A stretch of DNA of 64,000 nucleotides from Trichaptum fuscoviolaceum (lineage: Eukaryota > Basidiomycota > Agaricomycetes > Hymenochaetales > Trichaptaceae), in NCBI GenBank assembly GCA_910574455.1, contig CAJSYZ010000005.1, positions 4,712,001 through 4,776,000 of the forward strand, written 5' to 3'. Every line of letters starts with the position of its first letter. The first letter of the stretch is position 1. Made by a program: the position numbers and the translations under genes. Below the pieces are notes generated by a model that ran no database searches, had not been told where the DNA came from, and worked only from the letters and a program-made list of their open reading frames with translations. Below, one piece after another: positions 47,654 to 59,411 of the stretch.

Positions 47654-50112
47654 CTAGAAAGCTGTCTGCACGAATTGCGGAGGAAGATGCGGGACAGGCG
47701 GGATATCGCGAACATAATCAACACTGATCCAAACGTCATCATCTCGTCCCTGCGAAACGTTCACATCCTCACTCGTGCTCCTACGGCATTTGCTATCATG
47801 TAGGGAGCCCAGACGCTCACTTATCGCCCGAGCCCACCGTTGGTCCTTGAGGTGGGTCGGAAGGACGCGCACAGACGGGAGATGGATGGTAGGGGTCAGA
47901 CTCAGCCGCCGTTTTCGAGAAGAAGGCTGGCTTTGGATCTGTGACTGCGAAGCAGTGGTGCGCGTAGTGTGCCCCTGGGTGGAAGATCGTTGTAACGGAT
48001 GAGATATCCTATAGCCACCCGCATGAGATGGACCGGGTTCGGAGGCGTGCTGCGAGACCCGAAGCCGGGGAAAGGACCGGGCTGCCCTCATCTCTGAGGC
48101 GAGTCCAGAGACCCACGGAACGGCGGTCTTCATCCCCTTCAACACGTCCTTGACATCGCTTAAACAAGGTTTGCATGCCGACTTCGTCTGATATGGTGCA
48201 TCGTACTCTTCGTCGGCGTACTCTGAGGAAGAGTCATCAGAGGGCACGGGCCATTCGTGGTTATAGGAAGAGCGAGCGAGAACTTCAGCCGCAGGTGCAG
48301 GGGCCATTGAAACCTCCTGAGTAGACGATCTGGATGGTCTGCGCCCTTGGCCTGTCACAGAGGTAATGGGAACACTTTTTGACCTACGGTGATGTTGACA
48401 GTTATCACACTGGTAAATGGAGACGACATCGTTCGGTCGAGGCGGAATAACTATCGGCTTCGGCTTGTGCAGCTTACGCCGGTTGGAAATGCGCGGCTGT
48501 TCTCGCCGCCAGGCTCCGCTAGGAGGTGAAGGCGGCTCGATGGAAGACCACTCTGACAACGACATGGCGGCGGCTTCATCATCAGCTGCTTCTTCTAGTG
48601 CGCCGATGTGCTCCCCGGACTCGGTGTGAGAACTCGCATCGGACTCATCTGCGGCATCAAGAAGGAAAGCTGCGACATCGATGTATCGGGAAGTCGATGA
48701 GGTTGTCCAGGAGAACGCCGATTTCTGGGAGATTAACAATTGAGCATGTTCACAGCCGGGAGTCACGAGGGGAATGTGTTTTACGTACCAGGTTGCCCAT
48801 CTGAGGGTCGAACCGGAGATCCAATTCCTGTTCGTCATCATCGAGATAACCAAGCCACTCTTCGCCCACACCCTGATCGTCGGACAATTCGAGTATAGCT
48901 GCATCGTCTTCTGAAGCGAGTTCGTCCATTCTCAGGCGGAGCTTCGGTGCGCTCCTATTCCAGCAAGAATCTGCGAACAAGCTGCGCAACGGTAAGGGAG
49001 TTGCAGTCGACTTCGGAGTAGAGTTCACCAGAACAGCTCGGGAAAGACGTTCTACAGTCATGCTGGGCTGACTGGTGTTTCCCGCCGGATTTCTAGACAG
49101 AAACCCGTATCGAGACGCTCGGGAGTGCTTCGGAAGACTTGGCCGCCTCCGGAGGTCACGTCCATAGACAAAGTTATCAAGGACGCCTGAAGTACCCGCA
49201 GAACTGCACCTTGCTGGTGAGTGAGGTGCGACGACATTGTTAATACGCTGGGCTGAGTTATTGTTGTTAACAAAGCGAGGGTAAGGATATAGCAGATCGT
49301 CATGGTAAGCTAGGGTCGCTGTGTTCGGGACGGAGGCGCCATGCAGTGCAAAACGGTCAATTGTCAGCACCTGCGAACGCCCATCGACATCCGCCAGGTT
49401 GATGGAGGGTTCCGAAAGTCCGCGCTGACAAGCCGGGGTTGCCTTCATGCCGACAGTTGGATTTCCGGGAGCTTCAAGTCGATGTCCACAATCAGAACAG
49501 GTAGACAGAGTCGCCCCAGAGAAGGTTACTAAGCCTTCCACTGGATCCCATACAGCGCCAAAAGTAAGCGCAGTTTCTGGAGGAATGACCTCAGACCATC
49601 GGTGAGCAGCCTGATCAGAGCCGTCTGCATGAACAATAGTGGGTGTTGCAGGATAGCAGTGCTATCGGAAGTGATTTATCAGATGACGTTTATGCGATAT
49701 TGAAATCTATAGACGTACAAGTCCTAATCCTTCAATCTTCGGATCTACTTTCTCCACGGCTGTGTGGCTTGAGGCAGATGACTGTGATCGGACGTCCGAG
49801 CCGGGCTTGGCGTCTACGTTGGCAGGTCTCGGCGACATGTAGAGTGTTAACGGAGGTGAATGCTGAAGGTATCGCCAGGTTTCGCTGTAGCTGAGGTATT
49901 AGAGTAAAGATGTACGAGGAAGACAGATAGCTAGCATCCGCGAGTGCATCCATCCAGTTTCTGAGGCATTTATAGAGAACCGGTCGACCGTGAGTGGGTG
50001 TAACGAAGTTCTCGTTAGCAACCCATATCGCCTCGTGCGCGAATGCCCGCTCTACTTCAGAAGCTACTTTTGAAGGTCCAGATTGATAGGGTTTCGGGAA
50101 TGCGGATAACAT
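47654..50112 (-). CDS. Disordered, Ser/Arg/Asp-rich protein of unknown function
   Basis: Unrecognised. Three coding blocks run on the minus strand. The first starts at an ATG at 50112 (MLSAFPKPYQSGPSKVASEV) and reaches about 49790. The second covers about 49660-48789, including a CSDCGH motif and the acidic EEWLGYLDDDEQELDLRFDP. It joins the third by a clear 64-nt phase-0 intron (48725-48788). The third block (48724-47654) includes YQCDNCQHHRRSKS, CKPCLSDVKDVLKGMKTAVP and ends PPVPHLPPQFVQTAF. Paired CxxC and CDNC motifs could bind metal, but spacing fits no family I know. The junction between the first two blocks (about 49660-49790) is not resolved. A 50507-50268 minus-strand frame could be an additional 5' exon, but I could not splice it in phase. 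Confidence 0.62.
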
Positions 50113-50612
50113 GCGGATTCAATGTCTGGAAAGAGACTCGTGTGAGTGCGCGCGTGTTTGCGAAAGGAAGTCGCAGAAAATATACCCGTGCCATTACGCT
50201 ACAAACGAAAAATAAGACATAAGTGAGTTACTTTTAGCAAGAGCAATCAAGACTTACCATGGGATCCCTACATAGCTTGACGTTCAGGAGCGGCTATTGC
50301 GAAGGTGGGAAGTGGCTCTCTCAGGCACTCTCGGCTAACACGAGGTGCTGATGTAATTCCCTCCTCATCAATGAGATGCTCCGAGTCTCTCCGCCTCAAA
50401 TGCTGAAGTTCAGGCCAAGCAGCCTTGGCGATTGAGCGACTGATATGAGGTGTGGGGTAGTGCCAAACTACATTAGTCTGCGGTGGTCTTACGTGCGTTC
50501 CTTGCATACTTAAACCAGCCTTTCGTAACTATTGCTCCCTTTAATTCCTCAGCCTTCGCGCACACCGCACGAAACCTATAACCACTCACTCTAACCTCTC
50601 ACGCAAAGAAGT
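50113..50612. other. Divergent promoter region between two genes
   Basis: About 500 bp between the divergent 47654-50112 and 50613-51021 genes. A minus-strand ATG frame of 79 codons (50507-50268, MQGTHVRPPQTNVVW) sits here and may be an upstream exon or leader frame. Confidence 0.4.
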
Positions 50613-51021
50613 ATGGACTTCCTAAAGAAAATTAGCAGCGAGCTTCAGACCGGCCATAATACAGTTGCCACGGAAGCTGGTACCCAGAATACGACAACCG
50701 ATCAGGCCGGCAAGCCTCAGGGAGGCGCTGGAGGTATCTTGAACAGCTTTAATGCTATGTTGGGAGGTGGCGCCAAGGGCGAGCAGAAAGAGGGTAGGCA
50801 TAAGTCATTGCCAACAACATTCCCAAGGTATCTAAACATATCATGATTTTTCAGATGGCCTCGATAAGGCTGTAGACTGGGTTCAGGAACACGTACTTCA
50901 TCAGGGACCTCAAAATAATGAGTCTGTAATCGAGCAGCAGAAAGACGAGGCAATCAGCGACGCTATACGAGACCAATACAAGAAATTCACCGGCAAAGAC
51001 TTCCCCGTCGCAGACAAGTGA
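50613..51021 (+). CDS. Small conserved fungal protein
   Basis: Two exons, 50613-50793 and 50855-51021, separated by a 61-nt intron, total 348 nt and encode 115 residues. It starts MDFLKKISSELQTG, has a Gly-rich middle (GGILNSFNAMLGGGAKGEQ), then DGLDKAVDWVQEHVLHQGPQ, and ends YKKFTGKDFPVADK. This architecture and the ending recur in short soluble fungal proteins of unknown function, some annotated as stress-related; that recall is not checked. No membrane segment or signal peptide. The ATG follows a typical leader rich in CTCAC and CAAAG. Confidence 0.8.
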
Positions 51022-51964
51022 ACGACATAAGCCAGCTGTGTAACAACCCCGCCTACGTACAGTTTCCGTGTCATGTCCTCCGCGGATAACTTGTCTACGC
51101 ACCATTGTATCATCCGTTCTGCAGAGATTCTGAATCCAGATGTGACTTGCCTCGCGACGTGCATCAGCTTCCACGGCGATGTCAACGATTTTCTTGCTTT
51201 GCAAAGCAGCCTGGTTTGGCGAAGGTGGGCTTAAAGCGGTAGGCCTTGCCTCGCGACCTTCGGCCTCCCAAAATAGTTTAAGCTTTCAGAGCTCGCCGAA
51301 GCCATGAGTCTGAGAAACACCATAAGAAGTGCAAAGGTGACAACGAAAGTAGACTAATTCCGGAGGTATGTATTTCGAAGCCACAATCGGCCCTCGGAAT
51401 AGCGTATGTGTACACGTAGCTGTGATCGACGAGCGACAGCACTCCAACCCGGAGATGAAAAAGGGGTGCACGTTTACACAATCGTTCCCATAGCTTTGTT
51501 AAAACATGGCGTCTTGGACGTTAAGCGTGAAAGAAGGCTATTCATTAGCGAAATGCTTCCTCTTGAAATCTGTGGTATTGGGCCAAGTTTGTCAAGAAAG
51601 GTTTAGCATGGGTGTAAAACAACGAGGCACATTGAGACGACGTCGCGCCAGTAAAGTCCATAGTCACCTGAGGTGATCGTACACAGACCACCGTGTGCAA
51701 AGAAAGAGTTAAGGAGACGATGTCAAAACTCGATATGATAGATGTTATGTGGATAGCCATGCGAGTTCACACTTTAATGAATGTACATACCAGACGAGGC
51801 GTAGGTCAGAATTTTTTGATATCTAGCTTATAGTTCCTTGAGTTATAGACTGCAATTGGGCTTAAAGGCCAGCGTCAACATCGGCATCGGGACAGGAGTT
51901 TGGGAGCCTATCGATGATGTGACGTACAGAAAGAGGGAAAGCGCGGAAAGAATCGCTCACTTGA
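51022..51964. other. Intergenic region
   Basis: No supported gene in about 940 bp. Confidence 0.45.
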
Positions 51965-53679
51965 CTATTTCGTAAGCATCATCCGAGGCTTCCTTCGGAA
52001 TGTACAATTAAGGGCGCCGACTCCTTCTGGCGGCGAAGCGAGTAAGGGTCCAAGCACAGATATTTCCAGGCCGCCGGGATCGTCATTCGGGGGGTGTCTT
52101 AGAAAAGGAGGATCGGCTCTCTCATTCGGTATCGGAATAGGACTAAACAAACACTCACAGGAAAAGTTCTGCAGAAGAATACTCAGGGGTATAACCACGA
52201 TAATGTCTTTTCAGCAATGTTATGTTCATCGTTTCTTCCTTTGTATCTCGTCGCTGTTTCTTGAGCCTGCTGGGATCGCATATATTGCAGAGCTTGTCAT
52301 AAGCTTCAATTCTTCCTGAGGTTCGATACGTCGAAGGTCAATGAATTTATTTCATTATAACGATTAGACGAGATTACTTACGTACAGAGTGGCCCGTGCA
52401 ATGCCTAACAACTTCTCTCGGTAACCGGGACAGAAGGAATCTTCGATACATTCTAAGGGACACGCATAGTGATCAAAGTAACCCGGCGGCTGGTCCTGTG
52501 AGAGATACGGCTACAGTGATCAGCGATTGTGGCGTTATATTGCCGTCCTAGAATGTCGGATTCAGTGAGCAAACCGAGGTTCAGAGCGCACAGGGAACTA
52601 TCGCGGCGTTCTGTACAGCGGCGAGAATAGCGCTCAACGTTCAGTTGCTCCGTGTACGCCAAGAAGCACATCGCTACTTCACTGGTCATAGAAGCGGACG
52701 CGGACATAAGGGACGGTCACCGAAGAATTCCGGACGAGTCCGTGCGCGGATCTGAGAACTGCAAACGATGGATCAATGTGAGAAATCTGCAGAACAGACT
52801 GATTAGCGAACAATCTAGCATCCAAACTGCCAACTCTATCTCGCCTTCGAAGCTTCGCACGCGCCGCCCATGCGCGAAGCACCCTACTTCTTCGTCCCAG
52901 AGTCCCGGGCTTGACAAGCTCGCCGAATTCCCTTCCAAGTTCATAGCCGAGCTTATTCCACGAGAGAAGGCCTCCAAGACATGTCACGTTGACACTCAGG
53001 AGTCAGGAGTACGAAATTCGAAGACGCACGGCGAGATGTAGTGCGTAGATCGGAGGTGAATACTTCTGTTTTTCAGACACGTTTTTCATCCCTGAGATGG
53101 AGTAGAATTACTTTCTTTCTGCATTTCCTTCCAAAATCGCAAGGGCTATAGTTTGGCAGGCCTCGTGCGCAGAGTCGTCTTCTGGAGGACCATCGATCAG
53201 AGTCCGTCCTTCTGGTGAGTGTCGTTGTGGCGTTCATGTGAAGTTGCCATCACGGGTATCACAATGGCATCCTGAGTTCTGGGTGAACCGGTAGAGCCCA
53301 TATTCTTTTGGCGAGACGACTATGCCTACAGTCCAAGCGGAGATCCGAGGTAAAATTTTGCATGCATTGCCTAACAAGCGCTCAAGTCTAGATCTCCATT
53401 AAGGGCGGTATCGATGAGGTTAATAGAACTCACATCACAGTGAAGAGTTGATGATAATCTTTCCACTCTGTTAAGTACCGCGGAGGCAGGCCGTGCAAGC
53501 GGTTTTCCGATGGGCCTTGGTACTAAGGATGTTTGATACAACTGGCCCGAGCGGTAGGAGAAGAGAAGGAAAGGAACAGTGCGCTCGTAGACTCGGTTAT
53601 CGACAAAGACGAAAGCGGAGAGTTTTCCAACAGGATGTTCAATGTAGGAAATCATGCGATCGTATAGCGATTCCTCCAT
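51965..53679 (-). CDS. Unrecognised gene, possibly decaying
   Basis: Several minus-strand segments look coding and sit next to splice signals. The first exon starts at 53679 (MEESLYDRMISYIEHP) and ends at 53435 before a GTGAGT donor. Next come segments near 53390-53250 (SPKEYGLYRFTQNSGCHCDT) and 53215-53120 (LIDGPPEDDSAHEACQTIAL). Further segments are near 52640-52500 (LCALNLGLLTESDILGRQYN) and 52497-52387 (DQPPGYFDHYACPLECIEDS), the last ending at a GTAAGT. A Pro-rich tail at about 52130-51965 follows. The first intron cannot be closed in phase with the second segment. So this is either a gene with unusual exons or a pseudogene. No family recognised. Confidence 0.35.
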
Positions 53680-54826
53680 ATTGTTGTGAATCTATATGTC
53701 TTTCGTCTTGAGCTGCGGATTAGCCCCCTATAAGACTGAAGACTGCAAAAGAAACTTTATCAGGTAAAGTATAACTCAAATTTGAAGGTCAGCATGCCAG
53801 TGGCAATATGAAAGGAAAGTTGAACTTCAGCTTCCAACTCGGGGCTTCTGGCAGTCTCCTCCTCAGACCCTCCCACGGGCGGATTGGCTAAAGCCTCAGT
53901 GTCCGTAAAAAGTTTGGTGGACTCTTATGTAATCCTTCCGTTAGGGAGGGTCTGATCATGATGCCACCTTTTAAGCCGAGAGCCGCTCGCTGTAAGGGTC
54001 CACCCCCGACTAGTATCGTTCACCGTGGGAACTGTGCCAATGCGGAGGGCCGACACTCCTTCGAACTCCTACCACCTCTTCATTCAGGATATTTAATGGA
54101 CTACTTGCATTTAGCATCACCTATAATGTCTTCATATGCGCAATTCTTGTGCTGAATTTGTGTAGATACATTCTTTAAATTGTAAGCTGATATCATGTCA
54201 CGAACAAAAGATTCTCACGGTAACATCAGGGAAACTACTTTCTGCTGAAAGTGACTTAAGCGTTACTTAAACGTCCTGAGTGACTTGAAGTCTGAATAAG
54301 GCAAACCGCACTTATTCATGCATGTCCTCCCATTATTCAGGACCAGTTGGCTGAAATAAGGGCGAGTTGGCTGAATCAGTGCTCTAAGTGTTTCAGGCAA
54401 TCTGTACCCCAGTGCTCCAGTGCTTCAGTGCTTCATCCTTTAATTACAGCAGGAGACAAGTGTTGTAAGACAAACTGCAGTGCTCAAGAGTTCAAGTGCA
54501 TAAGAACGATCCAAGTATTTCATTGCATCAGAAGTAATATAAGACAACGGTAAGTAGCTATCAGTGCCTCAGCGTTCAAGTACATCAGTCATTTACACAA
54601 GACTAAGCATAGCAGTCACTATCATGGAACCCGCCACGACACGATTCTGAACCACTGCCACGGGCAGTGGCAGGCCCATTTCGCTACCGTGCCTTCAATT
54701 CTGCATGTTCTTTGGCGTGCCAGTAGAAACGAAGGCTGCTCTGCGAGTCGATGGTAATAAGTTATTGAGCGCACGGACAGAGACGAAACGAAGAGGCTCA
54801 CCAGTGAACGATTTGCCCTTAGAAGT
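53680..54826. other. Intergenic region with short repeats
   Basis: No gene supported. It contains the palindrome TGCCAGTGGCA at 53795-53805, a 93-bp unit with imperfect inverted ends (53863-53955), and repeated CAGTGCT/CTTCAG words at 54370-54480. A perfect hairpin, CCACTGCC-ACG-GGCAGTGG, lies at 54652-54670. Confidence 0.5.
53863..53955. repeat. Short inverted-repeat unit, possible MITE remnant
   Basis: TCAGACCCTCCC at 53863 pairs perfectly with GGGAGGGTCTGA ending at 53955; similarity extends imperfectly to about 24 bp on each side. No clear target duplication was found. Confidence 0.4.
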
Positions 54827-57800
54827 CTACGCAGTCCGTGGCCGAATCCCATTTTGAAGCGTCGTCCTCCTCATTATCGCCATCTCCGCCTGGATCCTTC
54901 TCCGCGCCCTCGTCCGGCCCTCGTCTGCGCCCTCGTCCTCGTCCGCGCCCTCGTCCTCGTCCGCGCCCTCGTCCTCGTCCGCGCCCTCGTCCTCGTCTGC
55001 GCCCTCGTCCTCGCCCTCGCCCTCAATCTTGTCAGCGCCCTCGTACCCGCTCTCACTCAGGTTGTCATCTCCTTTAGCATCGGCATCCTCGTCCTCTGCA
55101 TCACCTTCAACATCGCTTCTATGCTCAGCTCCTTCACGCTCGTCGCCCTTATCATCGCTCCCGTCTTCCCAATTACCAGCGCCTTCGTCATACGCTTTCT
55201 CGCAGGTCGAATCTGCATCTACGATGTCAAAGTACAAGGAAAAGTCCCTGCCAGTGATACCCGATCCAACAAGTTCGGTGTTCTTTCTCGTATCGATATC
55301 TGTACTGGCATCGTAAGCTAGGAGGCGGGATCGAACCTTTTCCCAGTTTGATTCAGTGAAGAAAGAGGGATTCGACAACAAGTTAACATAGTCGTCCGTA
55401 TGAGGCTGCCACAGAGCGCTAGTGAAATACCACTCAGCGCCGCCAAGTTCTTCTTTGATATTTTGCAACCGAGCCACCTGTTTATCAATGGCAACCTTGA
55501 CCTATCCATGAGAAGATCAGCGAATAAGGACAATATAAGTACTGAAAAAAATAGATACCGCTGTTGCCGCAAGGGCGAGGGCACCGATAGGCTTTCCTAT
55601 GGTGTTTCTGTCCAGTATTTTATGCCGACCCATGGCCAATACAATGTGTACGGACAACACTGAGACCACAAGGTCAGAGCAGAACAGTCCTTGCTTCTGT
55701 ACATTTAGGGTCAATACATGGACACAAAATGCGACAATAAATACTCTTTTACTTACCCTCTCCATACTATACCAGCTTTCCCATAGAAACGGTTCGGCTT
55801 TCTTCTTATCAACTAGCGTCTGCAACGTCTTCACAATTGCTTCGTTTTGCATTGACTTTGATTGTTCGCTGCTGATAAAACTCGCAACTGAATGCTCAGC
55901 TTTCTCAAACAGTTTCTTGCGCCAGCTATCAGAGCATCTCTGGGCCGCCTGAAATACAAGGATTGCATCTCAATCTGGTAAAGGTAACTTGAAGATAACT
56001 AAGAATGACTCAACTAGAGAACAGATGTCGGCGAACTGTGTTTCGTAACTTAGTTCCACAGAATCAAACACTTTCCCCCACAGTGTGCTGATGAACTCAT
56101 TGTCCGGGTTTTGCCATGGCGTGATGGACTTTCCCACTGCGCGAAATAGTGAAGGTAATAAAATATGAGTCCAACCGGCCTGAGTACCGGGAGGGAGACA
56201 CTGGTTCGTCGCCCTTTTTCTGCCTGGCACGCGAGATCCTTCCTTTCCTTCATTTCGGCCCTTGTCCTCCAGCCCCACTGATGTCTGCATATAAGTGAAT
56301 CAGCAAAAATATGTCATAGAAATGAATTTGATTCGACACACTGAGCTAGTAGTCCGAGAGACTTTGCGATGACCAGGATAAGCCCCAGTCACTAACACTT
56401 CGGGTCCGGGAGTGCAGGATACTCTCGTCATTGCAAGCGACTGTGTTCGGGGTGCTAACGGCATCTTTCGACCACCGGTCTAATAAGAATAGTGAGTGAA
56501 TGCTCATATTCAGAGTGTATCAATCGACCCACACTTGCTTCATTATCAGCCACCAGCGACTGCCTCTTGCGATGTGAGGTAGCGGATCCAATCTCAGACT
56601 GCAACACATCAGAAAGCTGTTATCCATGGCAAGTGAGCAGCTCGAAAGGAAGCAATTACCGTCGTGTCGGCCACAGGCCGATAAGGAGTGTCAGAGGGTT
56701 TCCTCTTCTTACTCAAGTCCTTTTCAATTTCGCCCGGTCAGAAACGAACTTAAAATGCCGGCTACCAAAGAATTGACACTTACTGTGGCACCGACCTGTG
56801 TGTCCATGCCAGTCAACAATGACTTCTTGACCTTGACACTCTTACTAGCCTATTGAGATGGTGTAAAGTAAGTAAACATAAACATGAAGGAATCCATTAC
56901 ACGTGAAGGTGGAAGAATTACGACATCAACCTGGGAGTCGATGTCCGGTGGCGACTTTCTCTTTCTGTTTTTTGTGACTATGATGTCCTATTTATAGGCA
57001 CAAATTAGTGATCAACCCGATGTGAGGAAGGGAACGAACAGTTGCTACAGCGGAAGTGAGCCTACGGTGCATCGACGCCCACACATACCTGTATATGGGG
57101 TTCCAAGGCTAGTGAATGCACCTTACAACCATAAATCAGGGGGAAACGAGAGAAACTGGATTAAGATGGGACTTACCGGTGCGCTGAGCTGCGAATTGGC
57201 AGTTCTCTTGTTTGCATCCTGTCCAAAGATCAATTCAGCAAGCAATGAAGGAAGGATGTAGCATGAGGATCACTGTGCTTCACTGTCTGGCACTCACCTG
57301 TCCACCTGGTTTTGTCTCGTTGTTCTTATCCTCAAGTACGGAAAGGGATTGGTTAGTAGATTGGAAAAGGTAGGAATGATATGACGTCGCTTACCGTTGA
57401 AACCTGCGACCCGGAGAGAGTGTCGCGCAGCAACTTCCTTTTCTTTGAGTTCAAGTTGCTGCTACCTCCATCCTGTTCATTACACGACAGTTGGCAGAAA
57501 AATAATAACGAAGGGATATGATCAAACGGTCATGGGGTAACTGACGTGAATCGAACAGTAATAAGTCACACTCACACTAGCTTGAGCCGGCCTTGTCAGC
57601 CTCCTCGGATCGCTTTCGCCCTACAAGCAAGGTATTCAGACTGCATCTGCCATTCTAATGTTCCGTCAACTCACAATATTTGTGTCCGAATCGACAAAAT
57701 GTGCTGTCTGTTGCACACGCTGATTGAGCTATTCTTTACACCATGATAGCTTGCGAGGGTTATTGTTTCTCCTTCATCCTCCCAAGGACTTAAGTTTTCA

Positions 57801-59089
57801 TTGTCTTGCAATGAGATGCTGTGTCTAGTGTAGCTTGGCGTCAGCGAAGCTCATAATATGGTAACAAAGACGAGAGTGTCATCGTTGTAGGTAGAAGGAA
57901 ATTTGATCCCGTTGTTGGAGCGTCATGATCCGCTTCTTTAGCATGAACATTAGTAATCTAGTTGCCAGTGGATCAAACTATGAGCTTTAGCTGAGTCTAA
58001 ATCAAGCTTCACACTTACCATTACATCGTGCATTCCAGAAATTGATCCCGTACGCATTGCAAGATTTCAAATTTAAACTCACAAATTGATCCCTCTCGAG
58101 TCTATCCCAGCCACCTCAAGTCCTCCATCCTCTTCACCAATGAAAGTGGATTCATCTGTGTTGCGAAGCGCCCTGGCAGGTCGCTTTGTCTTGTCGTCCC
58201 GCTTTGACGTAGCGGGCGAGTCTATTATATCCGTTTCTTCACCAGAAAGGCTCTCGTTCTGTCCGGCAGGTGCGTGAAAGAAAATGTTGCTTGGAGTGGC
58301 GGCAGATCTCGACGTCTTTGCGGTCTGCACACGGGTGCGAAATGGAAGTTCACCTTTGGGATCTTCTTTCCTAGCCTTTTTTGCAGGCTTTCTGTTTGAC
58401 GCATCCGTACTCGCCGCTTCATATTGTGAGTCAAAGTAGTCAACCTCCAAGCTTCGAAAACATCTGAAAATGTATAGGCAGTATAACTCACCAATGTCTA
58501 AGTCTTCGTTGTATTCAACTTCACAACCCGACACGTCTTTAACATCGTTCTTCGAGCCTGCTTACGCCAGTTCAAAGCTATGTAATTACTGATCTGAGGT
58601 TGAAGACTTACTACTAGCTTCGCCCTTCGGCTTCCTACATCCACGTTTTCCAGCGAGTTTAGGCACTGTTGAGCCCATCTGGGTGCGTGTCTCAAGAGCC
58701 TTCGACAAATTGTTTTCAATTTCTACGGTCTCTAGCATCGCTGCTTCTTGGTTTTCTGCTGCAGTCACCTTCTTTCGTACCTTGTCAGCTGCCTCTTGTT
58801 CTTTTGCTGCCCGTTTCTGCTCCGCAGCGAGTTTTTTCCTCTCTTTCGCGACCGCGACTTGCTGGGCCGCAGCTCTGCGGAAAGCTGCCCGTTCTTCCTT
58901 CTGTTTTTCCTTCTCCTCCTTCTCCTTCAATGCCTCATCCCGCCTCGCTGCCTGCTGTACTTTCCTTTTGTCTTTTTCTTCCTTCTCCCGCAATATCTCC
59001 TCCTTTGTTCGTCTTGTTCTGAGTTGGTCAACTACTGCTCCGGGGTGCTGGTTATTGTTCTTAGCCCTCGTCTGTCTTCGAGTTGACAT
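54827..59089 (-). CDS. DUF6532-like protein, many small exons
   Basis: Unknown function. Exon 1 starts with ATG at 59089 (MSTRRQTRAKNNNQHPG) and encodes a long Lys/Glu/Ala coiled coil (TRRTKEEILREKEEKD onward) to about 58612, closed by a GTAAGT donor. A second block (58578-58085) is basic and polar. From 58.0 to 56.3 kb there are many short exon candidates between matching splice sites, with basic clusters such as RRKRSEEADK and SKKRKLL. The folded C-terminal part begins near 56.25 kb (WTHILLPSLFRAVGKSITPW, then FISTLWGKVFD). It continues with KPIGALALAATAV near 55.57 kb and LGGAEWYFTSALW near 55.4 kb. These resemble the DUF6532 domain of agaricomycete proteins. The tail (55030-54900) is a tandem acidic repeat, and the stop is at 54827. 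Full exon structure is not resolved. Confidence 0.6.
54905..55025. repeat. 18-bp minisatellite in coding DNA
   Basis: About six near-identical 18-bp units lie within the 3' end of the DUF6532-like gene. On the minus strand each encodes a six-residue unit close to DEGADE, giving a continuous acidic tail. On the plus strand the same array would read as Arg-Pro repeats, which I treat as a shadow. Confidence 0.75.
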
Positions 59090-59411
59090 TTTGTGCAGTG
59101 TTTTGAGACTTGGGTGATAATACGATGGATCGAAGGTGCTAGTTCAAGATCAGGGAGGCGGGGGCGTCTATCTTAGACAAGTTGAAAATTTACGCCCACT
59201 CACTCAGGCTGCCACAGTGTGTGACTTACTACTACTAGTAGTACTAGTACTAGTACTCACTGGCACTCAGGCTGGCAGCCTTACCGTACTACCAGTAGTA
59301 CTAGTAGTACTATGACTAATTTAAACTCAGGTTCAAGTTCACTCACTGCCAGCCTGCTGGCACTCAGCTGTGAGTCCCAATCATCGACATGTACTACTGA
59401 AGGTTACATTG
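59090..59411. promoter_or_regulatory. Divergent promoter with stacked palindromes
   Basis: The 322-bp gap between the two divergent start codons contains ACTACTAGTAGT (59229-59240), overlapping AGTACTAGTACT, and a second CCAGTAGTACTAGTAGTACT run near 59291-59312. It also has several CACTGGCA/CTGGCAG words, and the inverted repeat TGCCAGC-CT-GCTGGCA at 59347-59362, 50 bp before the transposase ATG. Such stacked palindromes suit binding sites for a multimeric DNA-binding protein, possibly the transposase itself. Confidence 0.5.

Noticed and set aside
54905..55025. CRISPR-like array
   Set aside because: Units are contiguous with no spacers and the host is a fungus; it is a coding minisatellite.
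54838..55321. Plus-strand Arg-Pro and Val-Leu repeat proteins
   Set aside because: They are other-frame readings of the 18-bp minisatellite that encodes the acidic tail on the minus strand.
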